NCBI GenBank assembly: GCA_963664945.1
Contig: OY761822.1
Span: 5,208,001-5,272,000 of the forward strand
Reading direction: 5' to 3'
DNA: 64,000 nt
Source: UBA6522 sp963664945
GTDB lineage: Bacteria > Pseudomonadota > Gammaproteobacteria > Steroidobacterales > Rariloculaceae
Under the pieces are notes generated by a model. It was not told the origin of the DNA, made no database searches, and saw only the letters and a program-made list of their open reading frames with translations. Position numbers and translations under genes: made by a program. Shown here piece after piece: positions 1 through 7,743 of this stretch (its first letter is position 1; each line of letters begins with the position of its first letter).

Positions 1-74
1 AGGCGCCCGGCAAGTTCCAGCAGGCCGGCGATTTCCGCGGCGTCGAAATCCGTCAGGTCGTTAAAGCGTTTCAC
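1..74 (-). CDS. argF: Ornithine (or N-acetylornithine) carbamoyltransferase, N-terminal 24 residues only
   Basis: The first 24 codons of a gene that runs off the left edge. The GTG start lies inside the end of argD, a 14-nt overlap that suggests translational coupling. The visible peptide begins VKRFNDLTDFDAAEIAGLLE, which resembles the N-terminal helix of carbamoyltransferases. Its place as the next gene in an arginine operon supports the call. Whether it uses ornithine or N-acetylornithine cannot be decided from this piece. Confidence 0.6.
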   Translation of the reverse strand, partial: MKRFNDLTDFDAAEIAGLLELAGR

Positions 75-1212
75 TATCGAGTTCCTCCAGCGCCTCGGCA
101 AGACGCGCGACATGCTCCAGTTCGAGAATGAGGGGCGGCAAGAGCCGCACCACGTGAGGGTCGGCGCTTGTTCCGGTGAGGATGTCCCTGCGCAGCAGCG
201 CCTCGTGGACCGCGACCGCCCGCGGGCCGGTGCGAAGGCCGACCAGCAAGCCCGCGCCGGAAATTTCGGTGACGGGACCCCGCACGCACGTTTCGCGGAT
301 GCGCGCGGACGTCTCGCGCACCCGCGCCAGCAGATTGTCCGATTCGATCACGTCGAGCACGGTGTTGATCGCCGCGCAGGCCAGCGGCCCGCCTCCGAAG
401 GTGCTGCCCAGGGACCCGAAGCCGAGTCCGGCGGCGAGGGCCGCGGTCATCAGCACCGCGGCGCACGGGAAACCGCCTCCCAAGCCCTTGGCCGCGGCCA
501 GCAGATCGGGCCGCACGCCGTACAGGTCGGCGCCGAACGGTTCGCCGAGCCGGCCGACGCCGGTCTGCACCTCATCCAGAATCAGCAGCGCGCCGCGACG
601 GTCGCATGTTTCCCGCGCGGCCGTCATGAACGGCCGCGAGAAATCGAAGGCGCCCGCCACGCCCTGCACCGGTTCGATGATCACCGCGGCGGTATCGCTG
701 TCCACGGCCGCGCGCAACGCATCGATGTCGTTGCGCGGCACGAACGTGACGTCGAACGGCATGCGGGGAAAGCCGTACCAGGGCCGCGCGCCCCAGGTCA
801 CGGCCGCCGCCGCGGCCGTGCGGCCGTGGAAGGCGTGTTCCATGGCCACCACCCCGGGCCGGCCGGTGGCCCGCAGGGCGATCCGCAGCGCATTCTCGAT
901 CGCCTCGGCGCCGCTGTTGACGAAGAACACCCGCTCCAGCGGGTCCGGCGCGAAGGCCGCCAGCCGCTCGGCGGCCTCGTCGCGGATCTTCAACGCGACG
1001 ATATTGCTCTGGTAATGCAGGTCGGCGGCCTGCCGGCCGATCGCCTCGGTCAGGCGCGGATGCGCGTACCCCAGGGCCGCCACGGCGTGCCCGCCGTAGA
1101 GGTCCAGCACGCGCCGCCCGCTGCCGTCGTGAAGGTAGACGCCCTGCCCGCTGACCGATCGAAACGGCACCAATGGATATACCTCGCCCAAGTTCGCGGT
1201 TTCAGTGGACAT
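61..1212 (-). CDS. argD: Acetylornithine/succinylornithine-type class III aminotransferase
   Basis: PLP-dependent aminotransferase of 383 aa, the normal length for ArgD. It should interconvert N-acetylglutamate semialdehyde and N-acetylornithine (or the succinyl forms) in the cytoplasm. Visible signatures are NSGAEAIENA (99-108), FHGRT (128-132), the PLP-ring-contacting LDEVQTGVGR (212-221) and the Schiff-base lysine in AAAKGLGGGFP (K242). It sits between argC and argF on the same strand. A 198-nt gap to argC is unusual for this otherwise tightly packed operon and holds a palindromic element. Class III aminotransferases overlap in specificity, so the arginine role rests mainly on context. Confidence 0.88.
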   Translation of the reverse strand: MSTETANLGEVYPLVPFRSVSGQGVYLHDGSGRRVLDLYGGHAVAALGYAHPRLTEAIGRQAADLHYQSNIVALKIRDEAAERLAAFAPDPLERVFFVNSGAEAIENALRIALRATGRPGVVAMEHAFHGRTAAAAAVTWGARPWYGFPRMPFDVTFVPRNDIDALRAAVDSDTAAVIIEPVQGVAGAFDFSRPFMTAARETCDRRGALLILDEVQTGVGRLGEPFGADLYGVRPDLLAAAKGLGGGFPCAAVLMTAALAAGLGFGSLGSTFGGGPLACAAINTVLDVIESDNLLARVRETSARIRETCVRGPVTEISGAGLLVGLRTGPRAVAVHEALLRRDILTGTSADPHVVRLLPPLILELEHVARLAEALEELDSETL

Positions 1213-1241
1213 GCTTCACCGACCTGTCCGCATGGCGGCGC

Positions 1242-1363
1242 GCGGGCGGCGCTTGTTCGCGTCGTGGGCGAGGAGCGGGCCAGGGATGGCGCAAAGCGAC
1301 AAGCCCTCGATTCGAGCCGCGCCACGACGGCGCGGCGAGATTTGGCGAACAAGCGCCGCCCGC
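1242..1363. repeat. 122-bp element with perfect 19-bp inverted ends, between argC and argD
   Basis: Left end 1242-1260 (GCGGGCGGCGCTTGTTCGC) is the exact reverse complement of 1345-1363. A nested inverted pair (GTCGTGG at 1261-1267 against CCACGAC near 1322-1328) lies inside, so the transcript could fold into a long hairpin within the operon mRNA. No protein is recognisable in the gap. It may be a MITE-like insertion or an intra-operon processing or attenuation structure. No target duplication was identified. Confidence 0.7.
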
Positions 1364-1410
1364 ACGCGCCCGTGCTGCGCGCATACGTGAAAGACGCGCG
1401 CCAGCGCTCA

Positions 1411-2472
1411 TCAGACCCACCCCACCGGTGCGATCGGCAGACCGGTCGTGTCGGGCCAGCCGGCCAGCCGGTTGACCCACTGGATCGCCCCCCCGGCCGC
1501 GCCCTTGACCAGATTGTCCAGCACGCAGCACACGGCGATGGCGCCCCCGTCGCTGTGCACGCTGAGCAGCGCGTTGTTGGTGCCGACGATGTCCTTGAGG
1601 CGCGGCGGGGACTCGACGACGCGCACGAAGCTCGAATCGCGGTAGAAGTCCGCGAGCGCCGAGGTCATGTCGTCCACACCGTTCGGCCCGCCCGGTTCGG
1701 CAAAGACCGTGGCGTGAATACCGCGTGCGAAGGGGCCGGAGTGGGGTACGAAGTGAAGCTCGATCTCCCGTCCCGTGGCCGCCTGGGCCAGTTCGCGGAC
1801 CTCCGGCGCATGGCGGTGAATCAGCGGCCGGTAGGCGAACAGGTTGCTCTGGCGCAGGGGATGGTGGGTGGTTTCCCGGGGCGTGCGCCCGGCGCCGGTG
1901 CTGCCGGTGACGGCGCTGGCGAAGAATGACGGCTTCGCCGCGCCTGTCGATACCAGCGGCACCAGCGCGAGAAGCAGCGCCGTCGCGAAACAGCCGGGCT
2001 GGGCGGCGTGGGGCGTGGAAATCTCCTCCAGGTGCTCCGGCACGGCGCAACTGAACGCGTCCAGCAGTTGCGGCGCGGAATGCGCGGCGCCGTAGACCGA
2101 CTCGAAATGCTCCGCGGACCGGCTGCGAAAGTCCGCCGAGGCATCGACGACCGACACCCGCACGCCCGCGCCCGCGGCGCCGTCCAGGATTTTCGCCACG
2201 ATCGATGCGGAGACCCCGTGGGGGGCGGCTGAGATCACCGTCCAGTGGCGCGCTTCCGGGAGCGCGTTGATGGTCTCGTCCAGCGACGCAAACCGCGTTT
2301 CCGGATAGACGGCGCTCAGGTGGCTGAAGGCCGAGGCGACCCGCCGCCCCGGCCGGCTTGCGGACACCGCGTACGCCAACTTAAGCCGCGGGTGCCCGGC
2401 CAGCAGCGCCAGAACTTCCCCGGCGACGTAGCCCGAACCTCCCAGGACGATGACGGGCAGCGTCCCGCTCAC
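1411..2472 (-). CDS. argC: N-acetyl-gamma-glutamyl-phosphate reductase
   Basis: NADPH-dependent reductase of N-acetylglutamyl phosphate, third committed step of arginine synthesis. At 353 aa it has the usual length. Visible features are the N-terminal Rossmann motif LGGSGYVAGE (10-19), the catalytic cysteine in HAAQPGCFATA (C161), GSTGAGRTP, and the C-terminal DNLVKGAAGGAIQ block. The GTG start overlaps the stop of the upstream P-loop gene by 4 nt (GTGA), indicating coupled translation. The family match is clear. Confidence 0.93.
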   Translation of the reverse strand: MSGTLPVIVLGGSGYVAGEVLALLAGHPRLKLAYAVSASRPGRRVASAFSHLSAVYPETRFASLDETINALPEARHWTVISAAPHGVSASIVAKILDGAAGAGVRVSVVDASADFRSRSAEHFESVYGAAHSAPQLLDAFSCAVPEHLEEISTPHAAQPGCFATALLLALVPLVSTGAAKPSFFASAVTGSTGAGRTPRETTHHPLRQSNLFAYRPLIHRHAPEVRELAQAATGREIELHFVPHSGPFARGIHATVFAEPGGPNGVDDMTSALADFYRDSSFVRVVESPPRLKDIVGTNNALLSVHSDGGAIAVCCVLDNLVKGAAGGAIQWVNRLAGWPDTTGLPIAPVGWV

Positions 2473-3542
2473 GATGCGTCCTCCAGCCGCGCCGGCCCGA
2501 GTCCGATGCGGTCGTGGATGAGGTCGCCCAGTTCAGCGCCGTGGGTCAGCGCGTTCGCCGCGGGCACGTTCATTCGTTGCCGGATGATCTCGATGCCCAC
2601 CTGGTTGTCGGTGGCCGGACCGGTCACGGCGGCGGGTTCCAGATCGTATTTGTCGCGGAGCAACCGGACCCCGCCCCAGGCGGCCACCGGATCGTTGGCG
2701 CAGAGCACGACCGCGCTGAGCACGCGTCGGACCTCGGAGTCCATCAGAATGGCCTCGACCCCGTAGGCGCCCAGCAGCCCGTCACCGAGTTCGAAGACGA
2801 TCGCGTCGGGCGCCTCCGGGGCCAGGGTGGCCAGGAGCTTGCGCGTCAGCGACGGCGCATTCTCGGAAGTCGTGCAGACGATGCCGTGATCCGAAAAGAT
2901 GCCGGTGTTGCGCGCGCCGGCGTCCTCCATGACCAGGATATCCCGCTGCAGGGCCACGCCGGTCGCCTTGAAGGCGTCCACCGTCAGGCCGAGTTGGCAG
3001 AATCGGCTCACCACGGCGCACACGGCCGCCGTCTTGCCGGAGTTCATGCAAGTGCCCGCGAACGCCACGACGGGGATGCCGTCAAGGTTCAGGTCGGGAG
3101 GATCGTCCGCGGGTTTGCCTGCGACCCGGGCGGGCACGCCGATGCGCTCGCCGAGGTATGGAAAGTCCAGCACCACGCCGAGCACCCTGCAGTCGAAGGG
3201 CCGGCCGTGGTTGGGATTCATCGAATCGCAGTCCCCGAGCACGCCGCCCAGGTTCAATAGCTGGACCACGTCCCCGGGTGCGAGCTTCCCGGGCAGGGTC
3301 CCCGAATAGCCGAACAACGCCTTGCGGTGGCCCAGGGCGCCGACGATGACATCGCCGCGCTTGACCTGCGCCATGCGGCCGCCGATCAACTCCAGCTTGT
3401 TGTAGCGGGACTTGTTGTTCAACACTTCCGCGGCGATGAGCACCCCCTCCTCACAGGGGATGTCGGGACTCACCCGGATCTCCCGCCCCAACTCGGCCGC
3501 GACGGCAACCGAGGCGATCTTGTCGACGACCACCTTGCGCAT
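2469..3542 (-). CDS. P-loop NTPase-like protein embedded in the arginine operon (DUF1611/MobB-like resemblance)
   Basis: A 357-aa protein with a phosphate-binding loop in the middle, GTCMNSGKT (163-171), after a beta-rich N-terminal half of about 150 aa. Further blocks are EDAGARNTG with DHG shortly after, and DAIVFELGDGLLGAYGVEAI. The layout (N-terminal domain, then a MobB-like P-loop domain) recalls DUF1611-type proteins by motif order only. One characterised DUF1611 group acylates glutamate (DgcN, as I recall). It starts 3 nt after the argG stop and overlaps argC by 4 nt, so it is an integral operon member. A role in making or handling the acyl-glutamate pool is inference. No signal peptide or membrane segment is visible. 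Confidence 0.6.
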   Translation of the reverse strand: MRKVVVDKIASVAVAAELGREIRVSPDIPCEEGVLIAAEVLNNKSRYNKLELIGGRMAQVKRGDVIVGALGHRKALFGYSGTLPGKLAPGDVVQLLNLGGVLGDCDSMNPNHGRPFDCRVLGVVLDFPYLGERIGVPARVAGKPADDPPDLNLDGIPVVAFAGTCMNSGKTAAVCAVVSRFCQLGLTVDAFKATGVALQRDILVMEDAGARNTGIFSDHGIVCTTSENAPSLTRKLLATLAPEAPDAIVFELGDGLLGAYGVEAILMDSEVRRVLSAVVLCANDPVAAWGGVRLLRDKYDLEPAAVTGPATDNQVGIEIIRQRMNVPAANALTHGAELGDLIHDRIGLGPARLEDAS

Positions 3543-3545
3543 GGT

Positions 3546-4766
3546 TCAGCCCTCGTCCCCACCGGCCCCCGCGCGGGTCTGCAACAGCCCCGGCAACGCC
3601 ATGATCCGCGAAAAACCCACCGCATCGGCGGGCGTCCATTCGCCGGCCGATTCGCCGTACCGGCCCCGGCTGGCGGCCATGAGCGAATGGGGCGACTCAA
3701 CGCCCGCCACGAACACGCCGCCCGGCCGCAGCAGGCAATGGGCGGACCCCGTCACACGGGCCTGCGACGAGGCCAGCAACGCTTCTATGTCGCGGCAGAC
3801 CGGATCCAGTTGCCTGCCTTCGTGGATGAAGTCGCCGTACGCGAGGCTCACCTGCTCCTTGATGCGCTGCTGCGGCGCGGACAGGGTCAGTTTTTCGAGC
3901 TCGCGGTGGGCCGTCAGCAGTATCTCGGCGGCCGGCGCCTCGAATGCGACCCGGCCCTTTGTGCCCAGAATCGTGTCCCCGAGATGGACTCCGCGCCCGA
4001 TGCCGAAGGCGGACCCGATTTCCTCCAGGCGTTCGATAACCGATACGGGGTCAAGCTGTTCGCCGTCGACGGCGACCGGGACCCCGCCGCGGAATCGCAC
4101 GGTCAGTTCGCGAGCGGACAGCGGCTCATCGAGTGCGCCGCCGCTCAGGACCCACGCGGATTCGGGAATGCTCCCGGTCGAATCCAGGGTTTCCGTGCCC
4201 CCTATCGTGACGCCCCACAGCCCGCGGTTGATCGAATACGCCGAACCGGCCGCGGGCAGGGGAAGGCCGCGGCTGCCCAGGTAGTCGATCTGGTCCCGCC
4301 GGGCCCAGGCGTGGTCCCGCACCGGCGCCAGGACCTCGAGATCGGGCGCCAGGGTCTTGATGACGATTTCGAAGCGCACCTGGTCATTGCCGGCGGCGGT
4401 GCAGCCATGGGCAACCGTCCCCGATCCAAGCTCCCGAGCCGCGGCGGCCAGGCAACGCGCCTGAACGCCGCGTTCGGCGCCGACGCAAAGCGGGTACATC
4501 TGCCCCCGCCGCACGTTGCCCATGATCAGGTACTTGAGCACCTGGTCGAAGAACTCGCGCCGGGCTTCCACCAGGAGGTGATCCTCGGCGCCGAGCGCCG
4601 CCGCCTTGTCGGCAAGGGCCTGAGCCCCGGCCGCATCGATACCGCCCGTGTTGACCGTCACCGTCACCACCGGACGACCGCGGGTGTCCTTGAGCCACGG
4701 CACGCAGAACGAGGTGTCCAGGCCTCCGGAGAAAGCCAGCACGATGGGTTGGCCGGTATTGCTCAC
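3546..4766 (-). CDS. argG: Argininosuccinate synthase
   Basis: ATP-dependent ligation of citrulline (or acetylcitrulline) and aspartate. The 406-aa protein opens with LAFSGGLDTSFCVPW, the N-type PP-loop pyrophosphatase motif. Family blocks follow: AHGCTAAGNDQVRFE, LPLPAAGSAYSINRGLWG and SIPESAWVLS. The reading frame stays open upstream, but the GTG at 4766 is preferred because it places the PP-loop near residue 10 and overlaps the argR stop by 4 nt (GTGA). The P-loop gene follows after 3 nt. Confidence 0.93.
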   Translation of the reverse strand: MSNTGQPIVLAFSGGLDTSFCVPWLKDTRGRPVVTVTVNTGGIDAAGAQALADKAAALGAEDHLLVEARREFFDQVLKYLIMGNVRRGQMYPLCVGAERGVQARCLAAAARELGSGTVAHGCTAAGNDQVRFEIVIKTLAPDLEVLAPVRDHAWARRDQIDYLGSRGLPLPAAGSAYSINRGLWGVTIGGTETLDSTGSIPESAWVLSGGALDEPLSARELTVRFRGGVPVAVDGEQLDPVSVIERLEEIGSAFGIGRGVHLGDTILGTKGRVAFEAPAAEILLTAHRELEKLTLSAPQQRIKEQVSLAYGDFIHEGRQLDPVCRDIEALLASSQARVTGSAHCLLRPGGVFVAGVESPHSLMAASRGRYGESAGEWTPADAVGFSRIMALPGLLQTRAGAGGDEG

Positions 4767-5227
4767 TGGACCGCCGCCTTGCGCAGCGACTCCTGGAGGC
4801 GGGCGCGCAGCCGCCGTTGCGCGCCGGCGCCCGGGGTGGCGACGAAGATCGTGTCGTCTCCCGAAATAGTGCCCACCACTTCCGGCCAGTTGGCGCGATC
4901 GAGGGTCACGCAGACACGCTGGGCCGCGCCGACCGCGGTGGCGATGACCAGAAGATTGGGTCCCGCCGGGCGGATGTCTCGAAAAAACTCCGCCACGGTC
5001 CGGAGGGCATCGGCGTTGTTCGCGGTACCCGGTTCGGGCAAGCCGTACCCGGCCGTCATTTTCGCCACCCCCAGGTCGCGCAGGTCCCGGCTCACACTGG
5101 ATTGGGTGGCATCGAGCCCCTTGTCGCGAAGCAGGCGAACCAGCTCCGACTGGCGTCGAATCACGTGGTTGCGCAGCAGCTCCGCGATGGCCCGGCGGCG
5201 GCGGCGTTGGTTGCTTACGGCGGGCAT
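4763..5227 (-). CDS. argR: Arginine repressor ArgR
   Basis: Arginine-responsive hexameric regulator, 154 aa. The N-terminal winged-helix domain contains TQSSVSRDLRDLGVAK, the ArgR recognition helix. The C-terminal oligomerisation and arginine-binding domain contains GTISGDDTIFVAT. It is the first gene of the operon it presumably controls. A 28-bp palindrome lies 22 nt upstream of the start, consistent with autoregulation. Coupling to argG is through a GTGA overlap. Confidence 0.92.
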   Translation of the reverse strand: MPAVSNQRRRRRAIAELLRNHVIRRQSELVRLLRDKGLDATQSSVSRDLRDLGVAKMTAGYGLPEPGTANNADALRTVAEFFRDIRPAGPNLLVIATAVGAAQRVCVTLDRANWPEVVGTISGDDTIFVATPGAGAQRRLRARLQESLRKAAVQ

Positions 5228-5248
5228 GGGAGCTTGTCCGGCATAAAG

Positions 5249-5276
5249 TTGCGCATACAGTAATGATTATGTGCAA
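5249..5276. promoter_or_regulatory. Palindromic operator upstream of argR (probable ArgR site)
   Basis: The 9-bp arms TTGCGCATA and TATGTGCAA form a near-perfect inverted repeat (one mismatch) around the AT-rich spacer CAGTAATGAT. This lies directly before the first gene of the arginine operon. ARG boxes are AT-rich 18-bp palindromes, and this site is similar in character but longer and not a strict match. It could serve ArgR or mark the promoter of the operon. Confidence 0.55.
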
Positions 5277-5564
5277 AGAATGCAATACCCGACCTTGTCC
5301 GGCAGCAATTCTCATTCCGCCGCCAACCGGTCCCTGCCCGTCTTCATGGCGCACGGGACGCGCGATCCGACGGTGCCCATGATGTTCGGCGCGCGCTCCC
5401 GGGACCGGCTTCGCGCGCAGGGCCACGACGTGGAATGGAGCACCTACCCCATGGAGCACGCTGTCTGCGCACGGGAGATCGCCGATCTCAACGACTGGCT
5501 CGCGGCCCGTCTGCCGATGCCGGACCGGTGTCGGGTCACGCCCGTTCCGCCGCATCGGGGATAG
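5271..5564 (+). pseudogene. C-terminal remnant of a YpfH-type alpha/beta-hydrolase (carboxylesterase/phospholipase)
   Basis: From about residue 17 the frame reads AANRSLPVFMAHGTRDPTVP and then STYPMEHAVCAREI. These are the catalytic-Asp and catalytic-His segments of small carboxylesterases of about 220 aa. The N-terminal two thirds, including the GxSxG nucleophile elbow, is missing. The break falls next to the argR operator, so a deletion or rearrangement probably joined the arg operon to an esterase gene. It overlaps the end of the NRDE gene by 29 nt. Confidence 0.65.
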
Positions 5565-6342
5565 CCACGCGGTTAGTGGCAAGGCCATCCGCAATGGCCC
5601 TGAAACGGAACGTGCTCTCGCCCCGCCGCTCTCCGCCGGCGCCAAAGCGGCGCTCGGCGAAATGCAGTTCCCCTTCTCCCGACAGCAGCACCACGGCCGA
5701 AGAGCGCGTTCCGTGGCGCCGGTCCCTGACGAACACGGCGCGCGCGCGCCAGTGCAGGCCCGCCATCTCCGGACCGCCGCCCTGCGGTTCGCGGGTTTCC
5801 AGCAATTCGAACAGCCGCCGGGTCAGATCGCTCGACCCGTGCCCGTCCTCCAGTATTGCGGCGAGGCGGGACGCGGCAAACTCCACTTTCGGCCATGGCG
5901 TCCCCAACGGTGCGTTGCTCAGCACGTGGATGCCCGCCGCGAGCCGCCGCGCGCCGGACCGATCGGCGGAGTGGAACAGTCCGTCGCCGTCGTACAGCAG
6001 CAGGTTGTACGGCCCGCATTCCACAGGCGCCCTCGCCCGCTCGCCGCAGAAGGCTTCCACCGCGCGCGAGGCTGCCAGGTAGTCGCCGACCAGGCGCCCG
6101 CGGGAACCTGAAAAGGTTCGTCCCCGGGGCGAGGGCCGGTTGGTGACGGCCGCGAGCCGGCCGTGCCGGTCAACGGCCAGCCAGCTTCCTCCGGCCTCGA
6201 GGTCCCGCCCCCCGAGGATGCCGGGCGGTTGGGCCCACCAGTGCGCGGCGGCGGTGGGCCTCGTGTGGGATTCGTCGCGATTGGCCGCGACCACCAGGGG
6301 AAAGGCTTCGCAGACGCCAACCGCGAACGCGGCCAGGCACAC
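5536..6342 (-). CDS. NRDE (TANGO2-like) family protein
   Basis: Protein of 268 aa starting MCLAAFAVG, with VVAANRDESHTRP shortly after. The N-terminal MC plus NRDE signature defines this family, related to human TANGO2. Cys2 could act as an N-terminal nucleophile after Met removal, as proposed for this fold. Its substrate is not known and heme or lipid handling has been suggested for relatives. It stops 6 nt from the FlhC-like gene's stop-side end on the same strand, so co-transcription with that regulator is possible. Confidence 0.8.
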   Translation of the reverse strand: MCLAAFAVGVCEAFPLVVAANRDESHTRPTAAAHWWAQPPGILGGRDLEAGGSWLAVDRHGRLAAVTNRPSPRGRTFSGSRGRLVGDYLAASRAVEAFCGERARAPVECGPYNLLLYDGDGLFHSADRSGARRLAAGIHVLSNAPLGTPWPKVEFAASRLAAILEDGHGSSDLTRRLFELLETREPQGGGPEMAGLHWRARAVFVRDRRHGTRSSAVVLLSGEGELHFAERRFGAGGERRGESTFRFRAIADGLATNRVAIPDAAERA

Positions 6343-6348
6343 CGGCGC

Positions 6349-6936
6349 CTACCCGGCCGCCGCCTGGCGGACCGGGACGTGTTTCGGGGGAACCGTGCGC
6401 AGCGTCAGGCAGGCCGGACAGTCGCTTCTCGGCAGCGCCAACTGATCGTACACGTAGGCGATCGAACAGACATCGCAGTGCGCCAACCGCAATTCGTCGC
6501 CGCGCCGAATTCGCCGCAACAGGTTCCAACCCCATTCGAAACTCAGGGTGGGTTCGGGAATCACCGTCCTGTGCGCCTCGAAGCACTGGCAGAAGCGGTG
6601 CCCCAGGTTCACGTTGCCCTTGAGACGGGGCCCGGGCGGGTCTTCCATGGAGACCAGCCCGTTTGCCAACAGCATGTTGACGAACGCCCCCGACTCCAGC
6701 GCGCGGGCCGAGGAGCGGATGAGCGGGCCGATCTGCGTGGGCGACTTGCCGCGGCGGCGCTTGACCGGCGCGCCCTCCACGTACTTGAAATAGCTGTTGT
6801 AGAGCTTGCGGATCCGGTCGTCGCTGAGACCCGTCCAGTAGCGAATCGTTCCGGTTCGCGCTTCGAGCCGAATCATTCGCATCGCGAGTTCGAATCGGTT
6901 TCGCTCGCCAATGTAGCGATTGTCCGTTGCCCTCAT
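6349..6936 (-). CDS. FlhC-like zinc-binding transcription regulator
   Basis: A 195-aa helical protein ending in a four-cysteine knuckle: C154-x2-C157-x15-C173-x2-C176. E. coli FlhC has C-x2-C-x16-C-x2-C at the same relative place. The N-terminal part (FELAMRMIRLEARTGTIRYW, then LSDDRIRKLYNSY) resembles FlhC's opening helices. Arg/Lys-rich KRRRGKSPTQ (59-68) is distinctive. It is divergent from a FlhD-like gene 72 bp away, whereas classical flhDC is one operon. No flagellar gene is visible in the window, so it may control something else. Identification is by architecture, not by high identity. Confidence 0.62.
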   Translation of the reverse strand: MRATDNRYIGERNRFELAMRMIRLEARTGTIRYWTGLSDDRIRKLYNSYFKYVEGAPVKRRRGKSPTQIGPLIRSSARALESGAFVNMLLANGLVSMEDPPGPRLKGNVNLGHRFCQCFEAHRTVIPEPTLSFEWGWNLLRRIRRGDELRLAHCDVCSIAYVYDQLALPRSDCPACLTLRTVPPKHVPVRQAAAG

Positions 6937-7008
6937 GTTGGCTTTCCTTGCGAATCGTGCAATTTAGAGATATTAGCCCAGGCAGTTCTTTCTTGGTATT
7001 TTAGGTTT

Positions 7009-7626
7009 ATGCACATTTCGGCCAAAAACGAATCCCGCGGACCCAATCCGGGACCGTGTCCCGACGACTTGAGAGACATCTGCGAATTGAATCTGTTGTT
7101 CCTTATCCTGCTGCAGGGCCGGGCACGGCGGAGAGCGGATTGCTTCGGCCTGGCGCCACCCGTCAGGCGCCGCATCCGGGGCGCGTCCGACGCCGCCCTG
7201 CGGGGCATGTCAACGTTTCCCAGAACCGTCTTCGCCCTGAATCTGGACTGCATCGTATCGGGGCCGCAGATACCCGAAGAACGCGACAACCAGTTGCGCA
7301 GGGCGCGGCACGCGCTGGCTTTGACGGCAATCCTGACCGCCTGGAACATGGTGCGTCAGAACAGCTTCCACGCGAGAGTCTTCCTGGGCCTTTCGATGGA
7401 CGAGTCACACCGCCTGAAAGCGTTGCCGATGATGAAGCTGCATGAGTTGGCCGAACATCCGGCGCTGCTCCGTTGCGCATTCGCCGACGCCGTGGGGCTG
7501 TGGACGCGCCTTGTCCAGTACGGCGAGCGCGGACTGCCCTTGCGGCTGCGGCTGATCGGACTGCAGCCGAAGCTCCTGACCGAAGCGGGCGAAATCCACC
7601 CTGCGTACTCCTCCCGCATCGCCTGA
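7009..7626 (+). CDS. FlhD-like protein with two tandem FlhD-type units
   Basis: A 205-aa protein; FlhD is about 116 aa. Residues 19-82 (DDLRDICELNLLFLILLQGR, then CFGLAPPV and ending FALNLD) match FlhD's HIYDINLSYLLLAQ...FRLG...CHFRFD pattern. Residues 98-165 repeat it (VFLGLSMDESHRLKALPMMK, then LAEHPALLRCAFAD) and align even better with the FlhD LGINEE...LVCHFRFD segment. This looks like an internal duplication that would mimic a FlhD dimer in one chain. It faces the FlhC-like gene across 72 bp. A short C-terminal tail follows residue 175. The ATG at 7009 gives the complete first repeat. Confidence 0.6.
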   Translation: MHISAKNESRGPNPGPCPDDLRDICELNLLFLILLQGRARRRADCFGLAPPVRRRIRGASDAALRGMSTFPRTVFALNLDCIVSGPQIPEERDNQLRRARHALALTAILTAWNMVRQNSFHARVFLGLSMDESHRLKALPMMKLHELAEHPALLRCAFADAVGLWTRLVQYGERGLPLRLRLIGLQPKLLTEAGEIHPAYSSRIA

Positions 7627-7743
7627 TGCCGACGCGTCACGACCCCTTCCGGGCAAGGCATGCGTGTGAAGCCCGCATGGGCTGAGTAGAATAAGCCGGA
7701 ATCTGGCCGGTGCCGACTTCATTCGCGGCGGGAGACTCAGGAT

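Noticed and set aside
112..1929. Long plus-strand open frame opposite argD and argC
   Set aside because: Arg/Gly/His-rich translation with no motif, antisense to two clear arginine genes; a by-product of high GC third positions.
6349..7626. Bona fide flhDC flagellar master operon
   Set aside because: Genes are divergent, the FlhD unit is duplicated and no flagellar genes are near, so standard gene symbols were not assigned.
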